A stretch of 59,969 bases of DNA. Source: an uncultured Muribaculaceae bacterium (GTDB taxonomy: Bacteria > Bacteroidota > Bacteroidia > Bacteroidales > Muribaculaceae). Within the stretch, counting starts at the first letter, position 1, and the number at the start of each line of letters is the position of its first letter. The notes beneath the pieces were generated by a model. It was not told where the DNA came from. It ran no database searches and saw only the letters and a program-made list of their open reading frames with translations. The DNA is taken from NCBI GenBank assembly GCA_910579035.1, contig CAJTSR010000017.1:1-59969 (forward strand). Direction: 5' to 3'. A program made the position numbers and the translations under genes. Shown piece by piece: positions 1 through 9,866 of this stretch.

Positions 1-126
1 GAATCGTCAATACGTTCATATTGTCTAATGTTTTTATAATGAACGTTTTGGCGATTCATTTGTATTTGACAATTCGTTATATTAACTTAAGTTTCAACTA
101 CTTCTGTAATTTTTACCGAATCATTG
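1..126. repeat. Left copy of ~125-bp inverted repeat at window end
   Basis: This sequence matches the reverse complement of 59794-59917 at roughly nine positions in ten. Both copies hold three nested dyads. The first is a ~20-bp imperfect inverted repeat (1-20 against about 38-58) around a variable A/T-rich loop. The second is the palindrome AACTTAAGTT (84-93). The third is a hairpin at 102-120, perfect in the right copy (TTCGGTAA/TTACCGAA around TTT) and with one mismatch here. The repeat ends 6 bases before the amidase stop codon. It begins at base 1, so its true outer limit is not visible. No transposase is near it. Confidence 0.85.
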
Positions 127-132
127 ATAATA

Positions 133-2742
133 CTATCTTACAAACTTAATCGACTCAGAACCTGCGCGAACCACGTACACGCCGGGAGCGAGAGCTGCCG
201 TGTCGACAGAGTATCCGCCTGCCACGCGCACGCCGGCAGCGGAGTACACCTCTACCATCTGTCCGGAAGCCGTAACCACCGTACCGTCAAACGATATTCC
301 GAGCTGCGATACTTCCGAGGCATTAATGCCCGAAGTCATATTCAGAGGCTTGGTGGCAGTGGTGGTGTATGAGTTGTTTTCGCGGGGAAGCGCCCAACAG
401 CCCACTCCGGCGTCGTTGTAGGCCACATAGAGGTTGCCTGCGGCATCGAATGCAGCCGAGAACGGACGCGCCGACAGGCCTCCGATGGTCCAAGCGTGTT
501 TGAGTGTCGGCTTGCCGTCGGCATCATAGGTAGCCTTGGCCACATAAATTTCCGAAGCATTGCCTACCGCTATAAGACTGCCGTCGGAGCTTGCCGCCAT
601 ACAGCCTACAGGGCCGGAACCGTTGAAAACAGTCTTGCCCGATGTCATAAAGTCGTATTCGCCCTTGGCATTGATATGCTGTGCCACCGGGTATGCGTCC
701 TCGGTATAACGGTACTGGCTCACCCACAGGCCGCCACGACCGTCGGAAGAAAGCGACTGGTTCGCATTGGCGAGCTTGCCGCCATTGTTCCCTATCACTT
801 TGGAGGGAGCCGCGCCCCACGGATTCTCAAGCGTGCCTATGTCATAGCGGAGCACATAAGCCTTGTCGGGATAATCCTCGTCAAGAGTATACAGCACGCG
901 GTCGGCACCGTCGCCCACTACCACGCAGTCGTTTATCGAGCCGTGGACGGCTTCGCCATCGATTGTTACAAGACCGCTGGAATTACGCGAACCTTCAGCA
1001 AACAGAGCCGTGAACGGAGCCGTGGGATTCTCAGGATCCATAACATATATGCCCGAGTTTCCGTCGCCCCAGTCGGAGATGAACACATCGCCGTTTTCAG
1101 CCACAGTGGTACGGTAGGGGCTTGAGCCGCCGTTCCACGCCACGCCTCCTGTAAACGGATTTCCGCCCTGGCCGAACACGTCGCTGAGGTCGGCGCCGAG
1201 AACGTAGATGCCTGTGCCCATTCGTTCGCCCTTCTTGCCGTTAGCCTCGACAGAGGTCACATAGCCGCGTCCGAAGCCGGGGCTGCTCTGATTGGTGTCG
1301 AATTTGATGCCACGGGCATTGGCGATGTTGAGCAAAGGATTATCGACATCGAAGCTCGTCGGCTCGGTCACTTCTTCGGAGGTCGCTGTCACCGTCCATG
1401 TGTATGCGTCGTCGGCCACTTCGGCAGGCACGGTATATTCCACCAGACCCTTGCTGCGCGCGCCGAGGTCGAAACTCTTTACCTCCTTGTCGTCTTTATA
1501 AAGCTTGAGCACAACCTCGGTAGCATCGGCGTTTAGAAGGAAGCTTACCTCGTTGACACCTTTGACGGTAAGAGCCGAAGCATAGGCCGCCGGATGGCCG
1601 CCCGATGCAGAGGGATCGTAAGTGGGGTCGTCCATCATCACAATGGCACCTCTTGTTTTGGCAGCCTCGCACACCACTTCCTCCACGGCCGTGGTATATC
1701 CCTCGGCCTCAATGGTGAGAGTGTATGTGCCCGGCGCCATGTCGGGGAAATAATAGATGCCGTTGTAATAGTCGTCGGTAGTGTACGTCTTGTTGACGCC
1801 GTTGCCTGTAAGGGTCACCTTGGCGCCGTTGACAGGCATATACTGGTCGTGGTCGCCAAGAGAGTAACCGGCGAACAAGGGGTTGCGAAATATGCGCTTG
1901 CCGTCCTTCACAGCACCGGCCACGATACCCGTCTGCGGCATCGGTGCCTCGAAATAGTCGCAGATGCCCGTGTAGAGCATGTACGCTATTATATTGCTGT
2001 AGTCGCGGCTGAGCATTCGGTGGGCTTCGGGCTTATAATCGTGGAAGGCGATTTCGGCCAGATAGCCCGGACACCACATCTCGCGCAGCACGCCGAGGTG
2101 GTAGCCGCTCGTCCAGCTTGAGTAGAATGCCGAGTCGGCCACGGCATAAGGCGCCGCAGGATCTTTCTTTGCCTGCCAGCAGGTAAGAAGATTGTCGTGC
2201 AGGTGCTGCCAGCCTATACTTGCCATTTCTTCCGATTCGGGACGATCGGGGTCGTTGATGTCGAAGGGAAGCCCCGGACGCGGGTCGGCGCCACGGAACA
2301 GTGTGAGCAGGTGGTTCACGCCGCTGCCGTTGGAGTGTATCGACAGGAACATGTCGGCGCCCCACGAGCTTGCCTCGCGCCCTATCTCAAGAACTATGCG
2401 GTCGTCCTCGGGGCGGTTCTCGGTACGCGACATTTTCACCTCCGCGCCGGCTGCTTCAAGAAGCCTGCGCAGTTCGAGTCCGCGCCACAAATTATGCTTC
2501 GATTCCCAGCAGCCTTCCTCGCACACATTGGGGAAAGGAATGGTGGCATTCCAGCGGTCGGTGGCATCGGATCCGTCCGAACGGTAGCCGTTGGCAAACA
2601 CGCCGGGAATCCGGGTGCCTTTGCTTGCCTCATAACCTCCGTGGCCGGGGTTAAGATAGATTTTCTTCCCTGCAAGGTTGCCGGCGTCTGCCATAAACAC
2701 AGCCGCACAGAGTGCAAGGGAGCCAAGTAATAGTTTTTTCAT
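133..2742 (-). CDS. Secreted N-acetylmuramoyl-L-alanine amidase with beta-propeller-like C-terminal half
   Basis: This is a zinc amidase of the Amidase_3 (AmiC/CwlM) type that cuts the MurNAc-L-Ala bond of peptidoglycan. The start MKKLLLG is chosen because a signal peptide follows at once; the frame runs 28 codons further upstream. Zinc ligands and catalytic residues are visible: His in NPGHGG (~33), Glu in CWESKHN (~80), His in SIHSNG (~140) and Glu in AEIAFHD (~255). A carboxypeptidase-regulatory-like beta domain (~300-390), an Ig-like stretch and a propeller-like region with repeated GDVFISDWGDG-type loops follow. The C-terminus (VEVYSAAGVRV...LAPGVYVVR) resembles a type IX secretion sorting domain. 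At 869 residues it is far longer than a bare amidase. It is the last gene of a SusCD locus, which suggests it cuts peptidoglycan fragments for import; that role is inferred. Confidence 0.85.
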   Translation of the reverse strand: MKKLLLGSLALCAAVFMADAGNLAGKKIYLNPGHGGYEASKGTRIPGVFANGYRSDGSDATDRWNATIPFPNVCEEGCWESKHNLWRGLELRRLLEAAGAEVKMSRTENRPEDDRIVLEIGREASSWGADMFLSIHSNGSGVNHLLTLFRGADPRPGLPFDINDPDRPESEEMASIGWQHLHDNLLTCWQAKKDPAAPYAVADSAFYSSWTSGYHLGVLREMWCPGYLAEIAFHDYKPEAHRMLSRDYSNIIAYMLYTGICDYFEAPMPQTGIVAGAVKDGKRIFRNPLFAGYSLGDHDQYMPVNGAKVTLTGNGVNKTYTTDDYYNGIYYFPDMAPGTYTLTIEAEGYTTAVEEVVCEAAKTRGAIVMMDDPTYDPSASGGHPAAYASALTVKGVNEVSFLLNADATEVVLKLYKDDKEVKSFDLGARSKGLVEYTVPAEVADDAYTWTVTATSEEVTEPTSFDVDNPLLNIANARGIKFDTNQSSPGFGRGYVTSVEANGKKGERMGTGIYVLGADLSDVFGQGGNPFTGGVAWNGGSSPYRTTVAENGDVFISDWGDGNSGIYVMDPENPTAPFTALFAEGSRNSSGLVTIDGEAVHGSINDCVVVGDGADRVLYTLDEDYPDKAYVLRYDIGTLENPWGAAPSKVIGNNGGKLANANQSLSSDGRGGLWVSQYRYTEDAYPVAQHINAKGEYDFMTSGKTVFNGSGPVGCMAASSDGSLIAVGNASEIYVAKATYDADGKPTLKHAWTIGGLSARPFSAAFDAAGNLYVAYNDAGVGCWALPRENNSYTTTATKPLNMTSGINASEVSQLGISFDGTVVTASGQMVEVYSAAGVRVAGGYSVDTAALAPGVYVVRAGSESIKFVR

Positions 2743-2774
2743 AGATTCAAGGATGAATATAAATTGTGTGTTAT

Positions 2775-2815
2775 AAAAACCGGCCTGCCACGGCTGTATG
2801 TCCGCGACAGGCCGG
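2775..2815 (-). terminator. Intrinsic-terminator-like hairpin between the lipoprotein and amidase genes
   Basis: Read on the minus strand, a 14-bp stem with two G-U pairs (core CCGGCCTG/CAGGCCGG) closes an 8-base loop and is followed directly by TTTTTATAA. It lies after the stop at 2827 and only 33 bases before the amidase start at 2742. I see no promoter between hairpin and start codon, so partial read-through (attenuation) is the likely way the amidase is expressed. Confidence 0.7.
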
Positions 2816-2826
2816 CCGATTTGCAT

Positions 2827-4491
2827 CTATCGCTTTTTCGGTACTTCAACAAATATGAAGCCTGACTTTGGCGCCGCCGCCATAAGGCGTAGATTGCCGT
2901 CAGGGCCTATAGCCGCTCCCGAGTTGGCAGAGAATGCCGAGCAATTCTTGCCGGAAAGGCTGTAGGTGTACAACTTGGGCCTGAGGCTTTCTGCAAAGTT
3001 GGTAAAGCCCATCACAGTGTTCACGCCGCTCGAAATGTCATATACGTGCAGGCTCTGAGGCACGCTGTAAGCCCAGCCGTAGCTGTTGGTGGTAATCAGA
3101 TAGCGCTCGCCGTTGAAATTAATCACGCGGGCGTCGTTCTCTCCCTTGCCCGGCGAAGGACAGCCCTCCTTGGGGTCTATGCGGTTGAGCAGGTTGAGGT
3201 CGATATCGACAAGCAGTATTGCCTGCTGGTAGGTCGATGTGAGGGTATAGACGCCCTCTTCGCCTATCACGGGGTTGATCGACGCATAATATGCCACACT
3301 GTACGGCGGAATGAGCACCTCAGGCTCTGCGTCCACATTGGTGAATCCCTCTACGCGGAAGCGCACCGCGGTAGCACCGTCGGCATGGGAGAAGAACCAG
3401 AAGTAGCCGTTGCCCGATTCGTCGAGAGTGACGCTCATATTGTCGCCATAGCGGCCTTTGACGGCATCATTGCCGGGGAAGTCAAGCACGGTTTCGCACA
3501 CGGCGTTCTCGTCGGCCCAGTGGTACACCTTCAGCGGCTGCGACGCGGCAAGACCAGTGCTAAGGTTGCAGGCATAGAAGTGCCCTTCGGCGATACCGCC
3601 GGCACTGATGGTGTATGTGCCGCCCTCTATTCCGGTCTTGTCAAGCACGTGGCTCACAGGCGAACCGCCTTTCACTTCGTCCCACTTGACAATAGCCGGG
3701 TTAGTGCCGCCCTCGCGCGACAGAATGAACATATTCTCGCCGTCGAACTGCGCCCAGCGGGTATTCTCGGCAGCGAAGTCGCTCCATATGGTGGCCGTGG
3801 CCGAATAGTCGAATACCGTGGCAAGGCCGAAGTCCGCGCCGAACACAGGCTCGCCTGCAAACGACAGATCGTAGCTTGCCGTAAGTCCGAGGAAGTCGAG
3901 GTCGATTCGTCCCGGCTCGTCAGCGCTTACCACGCCGTTCTGCCCGGCCGACAGAGTATATACCGTGCGTTTGGGAAGCATGTTCACTTCCACGATCTCA
4001 GCCGTGGCCGAGCCCTCGCAGTTGAGGTACACGGTGCCGGTGACATCGCTCACAAAGCCCGTGCGGCGCACACCGTCGGCATCGCGGCACACTATCGAGG
4101 TGACGATAGGTGTTTCCTTGGCCTCGAGAAGCGTGAACGACGCGCGGTAGCTGGAACTGTTGAGATTGTTCACCACCTTGATTTCGGCCTCGCCGCTGCT
4201 TGCATCGTAGCTTTCGCGGTCAAGACTGGCGCCGAGCGACAGTTTGGCGTTGAAACGCACGGCCTCTATATCGGTTTCGGCGGGAATAGTAAATGTTATG
4301 GTGCCCGACTCTTCGTCAAGCTCGCCGGGTATATTGTCGGCGCCGGACATGCCGCCGTTGCTCACGGCGATGCTGTATATGAATGTTTCGCCCGACGGAT
4401 TGTCGTAATTGTCGCTGTCATCGCACGCCGCAAGCGGGCAAAGAAGCGCCGACGCAATTACCGACAGAACTGTATTATTGAGTAATTTCAT
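2827..4491 (-). CDS. Surface lipoprotein of SusCD locus (DUF5018/DUF4623-like, beta-propeller)
   Basis: A 554-residue lipoprotein with a signal peptide ending in PLAACDD (lipobox Cys ~23). An N-terminal Ig-like domain (~35-125, IYSIAVSNGG...GTITFTIPAETDI) resembles the DUF5018 type. A second beta domain follows, then a long region from ~215 with repeated blade-like units that suggests a propeller. The assignment to DUF5018/DUF4623 rests on resemblance only. Its place right after SusD (27-base gap) is where SusE/SusF-type surface glycan-binding proteins sit, so a ligand-binding role on the cell surface is likely. It has no recognisable catalytic motif. Its propeller-like architecture is shared with the amidase downstream, which may mean both contact the same ligand. 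Confidence 0.65.
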   Translation of the reverse strand: MKLLNNTVLSVIASALLCPLAACDDSDNYDNPSGETFIYSIAVSNGGMSGADNIPGELDEESGTITFTIPAETDIEAVRFNAKLSLGASLDRESYDASSGEAEIKVVNNLNSSSYRASFTLLEAKETPIVTSIVCRDADGVRRTGFVSDVTGTVYLNCEGSATAEIVEVNMLPKRTVYTLSAGQNGVVSADEPGRIDLDFLGLTASYDLSFAGEPVFGADFGLATVFDYSATATIWSDFAAENTRWAQFDGENMFILSREGGTNPAIVKWDEVKGGSPVSHVLDKTGIEGGTYTISAGGIAEGHFYACNLSTGLAASQPLKVYHWADENAVCETVLDFPGNDAVKGRYGDNMSVTLDESGNGYFWFFSHADGATAVRFRVEGFTNVDAEPEVLIPPYSVAYYASINPVIGEEGVYTLTSTYQQAILLVDIDLNLLNRIDPKEGCPSPGKGENDARVINFNGERYLITTNSYGWAYSVPQSLHVYDISSGVNTVMGFTNFAESLRPKLYTYSLSGKNCSAFSANSGAAIGPDGNLRLMAAAPKSGFIFVEVPKKR

Positions 4492-4518
4492 GTTTTTAAT
4501 GCCGTTAGATAAGGTACT

Positions 4519-6225
4519 TTATTTCCATTCGGGATTCTGCTCCAGCACATAGCCGTTCTGCTTGAAGAGCTGTATCTGGTCGGTGGGAATAGGACGGATA
4601 TAGTCGCGGGCCTGAGGTGCCGGGCGGCGTTTCGACGCGGGCGTCACCACGAGGTAGCCTTCGCTTTCACCCTCGGGCAGAACAGCCTTCGACTTGTCGG
4701 CCTTGGCGAAGTCGCTGTAGGAAATCCACGCGCCGGTATCGATATTGGGATTATATTCGCTCCATAGGTAGATGAGTTTCTTCCAACGCTTGAGGTCGTC
4801 GAGTCGCGAGCCTTCAAAAGCCATTTCCACACGGCGCTCGCGGCGTATCTCCCACAGCATCGAAGGAACGTCGGCATCGCGGCAGGGGTCGTCGTACACG
4901 ATTCCGGCCACGGCAGGCTCGCCGCCTACAATCTGGAGCGCCGGCATATTGACGCCCTTGCGTGCGCGCAGAACATTGATCGACATATCGAGGTCCTTCT
5001 GCGACAGCGTGCCAAGCTCGTAGCATATCTCGGCATAGTTTGCCAAAATCTCGCCAAGCCGGAACTGGGGGCAATCGGTGACGTTGCGGTTGTTGGCAGT
5101 GTAGGTGATATCGGTATTGTCGGATTTCGACGGGTCCATGTACTTGCCAAGAGAGAAGCCCGAGCGGGAGTACGATGCTCCGCTCACGTCCTCGCCGGCA
5201 ATATAGTACTTGTCGGGGCGGAGAATCATCGACAGGCGCGGGTCGCGGTCGGCGAAATAATCGGCTGATTTTTTCGGACAGAATGCCGGGTCTTTCTCAT
5301 ACACAGGGTGGCCGTCGGAAGCGAGGAAGCAGTCAGCAAAATCGCGGCTGGGTCCTGCCTGCGGCTGCAGGTAGCAGTCGTTGAGCACATTGTGGCCGCC
5401 CTTAGTGTCGATATAGCGCTTGTACAGTATCACTTCGGGATTGCCGGCGAGGTCATCGCTGCAGAAAAGCGAGTGGTAATCCTCGGCAAGAGTGTACTTG
5501 TCGGCATTCATCACCACCAGACAGGCTTCTTTGGCAAGTTCGAGGCACTTGCGACCGAGTTCGGGGTTCACATCGTGATATTTCAGGAATGTGCCCTCGC
5601 GTAGCATCGCACGCGAAATCATAGCAGCCGCTACATACTTGTTGACCTGCAACTCGCCGTCGTTCTCGCGTATATTTTCGAGAGCGAAGCGCAAATCGGC
5701 TATAACGCGCGGCATCACAACCTTGTCGCGGCTGTCGCGCGGCTTGTAGAGCGAGTCGAGCTGAGTGCTGTTGACGCGGGTGGTATACCACTGTGTGTCG
5801 CCGTAGAGGAACGACAGGTTGGCATACTCTATGCCTCTGTAAAGGCGCCCTATGCCCACCCAGTGGTTGCGGGCGGCATCATCGAGTCCCGGCACGCGGT
5901 CCACTCCCGAAAGGTAGTAGTTGGCACGCAGCACTCTGGAGTAGGTATATGCGGCGTCGGTACCGCTTACCACGAGGTAGGGCCACGTGGTCTGTGTGAC
6001 GTCCGACCAGTTGTCGCTCAGTTTTTCGTTATATCCGTAGTTGCCTCCGAATCCCGTGAAGTAGGAGGGATAGAAGCCGTTGGCAAACACGCGTATATGC
6101 TCCTCTGTTTTCCAGTAGTCGCTGTCATCAATCTGGTCGGTAGGCGGACAGTCAAGGAAGTCGTCGCACGAAACCGTTCCAAATCCGAGAAGCGCCAGTA
6201 CCGGCAGTATATATTGGATTTTCAT
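4519..6225 (-). CDS. SusD/RagB-family nutrient-binding lipoprotein
   Basis: A 568-residue SusD-family protein that caps its SusC partner and captures substrate at the cell surface. The signal peptide ends at the lipobox TVSCDDFLD (Cys ~20), followed by the typical CDDFLDCPPTDQIDDSDYWKTEEHI start of the family. The N-terminal helical TPR-like region and the C-terminal RagB domain end (ARDYIRPIPTDQIQLFKQNGYVLEQNPEW) are intact, and the length is normal. It starts 21 bases after SusC and lies in the same operon. The ligand cannot be read from the sequence. The amidase two genes downstream suggests peptidoglycan-derived material rather than an ordinary glycan, since no glycoside hydrolase or polysaccharide lyase is in the locus. 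Confidence 0.93.
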   Translation of the reverse strand: MKIQYILPVLALLGFGTVSCDDFLDCPPTDQIDDSDYWKTEEHIRVFANGFYPSYFTGFGGNYGYNEKLSDNWSDVTQTTWPYLVVSGTDAAYTYSRVLRANYYLSGVDRVPGLDDAARNHWVGIGRLYRGIEYANLSFLYGDTQWYTTRVNSTQLDSLYKPRDSRDKVVMPRVIADLRFALENIRENDGELQVNKYVAAAMISRAMLREGTFLKYHDVNPELGRKCLELAKEACLVVMNADKYTLAEDYHSLFCSDDLAGNPEVILYKRYIDTKGGHNVLNDCYLQPQAGPSRDFADCFLASDGHPVYEKDPAFCPKKSADYFADRDPRLSMILRPDKYYIAGEDVSGASYSRSGFSLGKYMDPSKSDNTDITYTANNRNVTDCPQFRLGEILANYAEICYELGTLSQKDLDMSINVLRARKGVNMPALQIVGGEPAVAGIVYDDPCRDADVPSMLWEIRRERRVEMAFEGSRLDDLKRWKKLIYLWSEYNPNIDTGAWISYSDFAKADKSKAVLPEGESEGYLVVTPASKRRPAPQARDYIRPIPTDQIQLFKQNGYVLEQNPEWK

Positions 6226-6246
6226 GTTGTTGTGATGTAAGGCTGG

Positions 6247-9200
6247 TTAGAATGTGAGTTGGAGTCCGAAGGAATATTCCTTGGAGAAGGGATAGCTGCG
6301 ACCGATATAGCCGCCGTCGCCGGAGGCCACGCGTGTTTCGGGGTCGATGGGCACATTGTTGAGATGGTCCCATGTGTGGAGGTTTTCGAGCGAGGCGTAT
6401 ACGCGGAGCTTCGACACGAAGAACTTGCGCGACACATTTTCGGGCAGAGTGTAACCCACCGTGAGGTTCTTGATGCGGCAGTATGCCATATTGAGCAGGT
6501 AGCGGCTCTGCTTCTTGAAGTTGGGGTTGGCGTTCTGGTAGTTGAGCGCCCACGGACGCGGATAGTATGCGTCGGGGTTTTCCTCGGTCCAGTAGTCCAT
6601 ATGGTGCTCGTAGTATGCCTCGCCGTAGTGCCAGCCGGGTATCACGAGCTGTCCCGTACCCCACATCTGGCGCTTGCCTACGCCTTGGAAGAATATGCCG
6701 GCATCGAATCCACGATAGGTAAGGTCAAGGCGCACGCCGTACTGGTAGCGCGGAGTGGTGTTGCCTATCACCTTCATGTCGCCGTGGTTATCGAGTGTGG
6801 GCACGCCGTTGGTTCGTCCGTCGTCGATTTGGCCGTCGCCGTTGATATCCTTATACTTCACGTCGCCGGGGCCGAACTGGAATGCAGGCTCCTTGTACTG
6901 GTCCACGAGGTATTGCTGCGAGGCAACTCCGGGAGCATATCCTGTGATGTTTCCGTATTCGTCGTATGTAAAGTCGGCAGCGGTAAAGAGGCGGTCGGTT
7001 TCATAGCCCCATATCTCGCCGTATGTCTTGCCGTCGTAGCGGTAATCCACGCGTCGTTCGTTGGGGTCGGTATTGCTGTACTTGCCCACGGCGTCGCTGA
7101 TATTGGCAGCGATGCTCATTCCGAGGCCGAACGAGAAGTTATGGCGATAATCGACAGCCAGTTCCCAGCCACGGGTATTGACATGTCCGTAGTTGGTCAT
7201 AGGCGCGGTCTGTCCGAAGCTCGAGGGCAGCGAGGCGCCGGTGTTGATAAGGTCGGTGGTCTTGCGGTCGAACCAGTCGAAGGACACGCCGAGGCGGCTG
7301 TTGAGGAATCGCAGGTCGACACCGACGTCGGTAGTGGTCACCTTCTCCCATGTGAAGCCGTCGCGGAGGGCGCGCGGTATACCGAGGGTGTAGAGGCCGT
7401 TCTCGCCAACGATCCAAGCCGTTTCGCTCATCGACATCACTCCGAGGAAGAGGTTGTTTGCAACACGGTCGGAACCGATTTTACCCCACGACGCACGTAC
7501 CTTGAAGAAAGTCAGTGCCGGGCTGAGGCTTTCCATAAATTTCTCGTTCGACACAATCCAGCCGGCAGAGAAGGAGGGAAGCGCCGTCCAGCGTTTGTTG
7601 CGCGGGAACTTCGACGAACCGTCGTAGCGGAAGTTTGCCTCCAAAAGGTAACGACCGCGGAAGTCGTAGTTGAGTCGGCCGAAGAAACCGGCCACGGTAT
7701 TCTTGTTATTGTAAGACCCGGCAGTCATATCGCCGTAACCGAGCGATATTTCAGGGCGGTCGTTAAGCAGCAGGTCGAGTTTCTGGCCGCTCTGCCCGTA
7801 GTTGTTGTAGCTTTCGATATTGGTACCGATGAAAGCGCCTATGTTGCCGTAGGTTTCGTTTTCCCACTTGTAGCGGATAAGGGCGTTCAGCACGTGGTAG
7901 TCGGAGAAGTCGGTGGCCTTTGCCGAACGCAGGTTGCCCGCCGTGGTCCATGTCTTGTACACGAAGTCATTCAGATTCCAGAAGTCATAGCCTTCGGCAG
8001 AGCCGCCGTTGGTCTGCGTGTAGCGTCCCACGTGGGTAAAGGTATAGTCGGCCTCGGCGGTAAGACCCTTGTAGATGTCGGCAGAGAAACCGAGGCTTAT
8101 GCGCATCCAGTTGTTGGTAATCTTGTTGCGGTTGGCCTGCTCGCGCTCGGATATCGAGTTGCGTATAGGCTCGCCGTTGATAGTGCCGTAGGGATATGTG
8201 GCAGGCCAGCGGTAGAGATAGTAAAATTCGTCGTAAGTGGAATTGAACTGATAGGGATTCTCTGTGTCGGTGCGTGTGTACATCAGCTTGGAGTGGAATT
8301 CGAACCAGTCCTTGAGCTGGCTGCGGGTGCCGAACGACACCGTGTAGCGGTTTTCAGCATCGTTGTTCACGCGCATCATGCCACGGTTGCCCATATATCC
8401 GAGCCCCACATTGTAGGAGGTGTTGCCCGAGGTGCCGTTGATGGCTATGTTGTGCTGCTGCATAAAGGAGTTTTTCTTCATCATCAGGTCGTAGGGGTCG
8501 TAACTGCGGTAGAACTGCAAGGAGCCGTTGAGCTTCTCGTAGTCGCGGCCGTATACCAGCTCGGGCGAGAGCTTGTAGCCTCCGTAGACGCGCTCCCACT
8601 CTTTCATACGGTCGACGGTATTCCAGTCCCAGTACATACCTATGTCGTTGATTACCGACGATATGCCCTTGGAGCGCTCCACACCGAGCAGCGCGAGGGT
8701 GGCACCCTCGGAGCCGACAGCGAGTTCGGGCTTGACAGTGGGCGACTTCCACGCGAAGTTGTCGGAGTAGCTGATGGTGAATTTCTCGCCTTTCTTCGCT
8801 TTCTTGGTAGTGATGAGGATAACGCCGAATGCGCCGCGCACACCGTAGATCGAAGCCGAGGCGGCGTCTTTCAGCACGGATATGCCCTCGATGTCGTCGG
8901 GGTTGATAAGGCTGAGGTCGTTTACCTCCACGTTGTCAACGAGAATCAGCGGTTCCGTCGAGCCTTGTATCGAGCCGAGTGCCGAACGGATCTGCATGCT
9001 CGCCTTGGAGCCGGGCTTGCCGTTCGAGGTAGTCACCGACAGGCCGGGGATAGAACCCTGCAAGGCTCCCGCAACATTGGTAACGGGACGTCCGTTGAGC
9101 TGCTTGTCGACATCGACTGTCGCCACCGCGCCGGTAAGGTTGACACGCTTCTGCGTGCCGTAGCCCACGGCCACAACTTCGCTGAGCACATTGGCGTCGG

Positions 9201-9792
9201 ACTCAAGATGGAACACGAGGTCCTTGCCGGTGCCTGCGCGCATAGTGGCAGGCTTCATGCCCACATACGATACCTCGAGTTTCGACTGCGGCGTGAAATT
9301 GCCGTTGAGCACGAATTTGCCGTCGATATCGGTGGCAACGCCGCCCGACATCCCGTCGACGCGGACGCTGGCACCGATGGCGGGCTCGCCCTCATTGTCA
9401 AACACCGTACCTGTGATGGTACTAATTCGCGAGCCGTTATCACCTTTATCTTCAGCATTGCCACGGTTTTTGGTAAGCACCACGCTCGAACCTTCGATAG
9501 CGTAGTATATGCCGCGCGGCTTAAGCAGGCGGTCGAGCACTGCGGGCAGCAATTCATTGTCTGCCTTTATGCTTACTTTCTCTTTGGTATTAACATTGTC
9601 ATTTACCACGAAGAGATAACCTGTCTGTTTCTCGATCTGACTTAGTACGTCTTTCAAGGGCTGGCTGTTGGCAGATATTGTCACCTGCTGCGTCCGCACC
9701 TTGCCCGACGGAGCCGCCTCAAGGCCGAATATGCCGAGAAGCAGCAACAGCAACGCTGCGGCCAGTCCTTTTAACTGATAATTAGATTTCAT
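6247..9792 (-). CDS. SusC/RagA TonB-dependent transporter with N-terminal STN signalling domain
   Basis: A 1181-residue outer-membrane TonB-dependent transporter. I start at the ATG at 9792 (MKSNYQLKGLAAALLLLLL), which gives a proper signal peptide; the upstream TTG at 9837 would place the hydrophobic segment too deep. In order it has an STN domain (~35-105, VTISANSQPLKDVLSQIEKQ), a carboxypeptidase-regulatory-like domain (~125-205), the SusC signature VVAVGYGTQKRVNLTGAV, a plug with ISVLKDAASASIYGVRGAFG, and a 22-strand-type barrel ending FGLQLTF. The STN domain is the part that talks to a FecR anti-sigma factor, and a FecR/ECF pair lies immediately upstream. The locus is therefore likely induced by its own substrate. 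SusD follows 21 bases later. Confidence 0.95.
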   Translation of the reverse strand: MKSNYQLKGLAAALLLLLLGIFGLEAAPSGKVRTQQVTISANSQPLKDVLSQIEKQTGYLFVVNDNVNTKEKVSIKADNELLPAVLDRLLKPRGIYYAIEGSSVVLTKNRGNAEDKGDNGSRISTITGTVFDNEGEPAIGASVRVDGMSGGVATDIDGKFVLNGNFTPQSKLEVSYVGMKPATMRAGTGKDLVFHLESDANVLSEVVAVGYGTQKRVNLTGAVATVDVDKQLNGRPVTNVAGALQGSIPGLSVTTSNGKPGSKASMQIRSALGSIQGSTEPLILVDNVEVNDLSLINPDDIEGISVLKDAASASIYGVRGAFGVILITTKKAKKGEKFTISYSDNFAWKSPTVKPELAVGSEGATLALLGVERSKGISSVINDIGMYWDWNTVDRMKEWERVYGGYKLSPELVYGRDYEKLNGSLQFYRSYDPYDLMMKKNSFMQQHNIAINGTSGNTSYNVGLGYMGNRGMMRVNNDAENRYTVSFGTRSQLKDWFEFHSKLMYTRTDTENPYQFNSTYDEFYYLYRWPATYPYGTINGEPIRNSISEREQANRNKITNNWMRISLGFSADIYKGLTAEADYTFTHVGRYTQTNGGSAEGYDFWNLNDFVYKTWTTAGNLRSAKATDFSDYHVLNALIRYKWENETYGNIGAFIGTNIESYNNYGQSGQKLDLLLNDRPEISLGYGDMTAGSYNNKNTVAGFFGRLNYDFRGRYLLEANFRYDGSSKFPRNKRWTALPSFSAGWIVSNEKFMESLSPALTFFKVRASWGKIGSDRVANNLFLGVMSMSETAWIVGENGLYTLGIPRALRDGFTWEKVTTTDVGVDLRFLNSRLGVSFDWFDRKTTDLINTGASLPSSFGQTAPMTNYGHVNTRGWELAVDYRHNFSFGLGMSIAANISDAVGKYSNTDPNERRVDYRYDGKTYGEIWGYETDRLFTAADFTYDEYGNITGYAPGVASQQYLVDQYKEPAFQFGPGDVKYKDINGDGQIDDGRTNGVPTLDNHGDMKVIGNTTPRYQYGVRLDLTYRGFDAGIFFQGVGKRQMWGTGQLVIPGWHYGEAYYEHHMDYWTEENPDAYYPRPWALNYQNANPNFKKQSRYLLNMAYCRIKNLTVGYTLPENVSRKFFVSKLRVYASLENLHTWDHLNNVPIDPETRVASGDGGYIGRSYPFSKEYSFGLQLTF

Positions 9793-9866
9793 AAAATTAG
9801 CAAAAAACTTTTTCGGTATTAATGATTGTTGATTCAAGGATTAGTTGTGTTCACTATTCATACATT

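Noticed and set aside
3046..4485. 479-codon plus-strand frame over the SusE-like lipoprotein gene
   Set aside because: Antisense shadow; the minus-strand protein has a proper lipobox and beta-domain pattern.
6259..9645. Very long open frame antisense to the SusC gene
   Set aside because: It mirrors the codon pattern of susC on the other strand and has no domain, signal or start context; a shadow of high-G+C coding.
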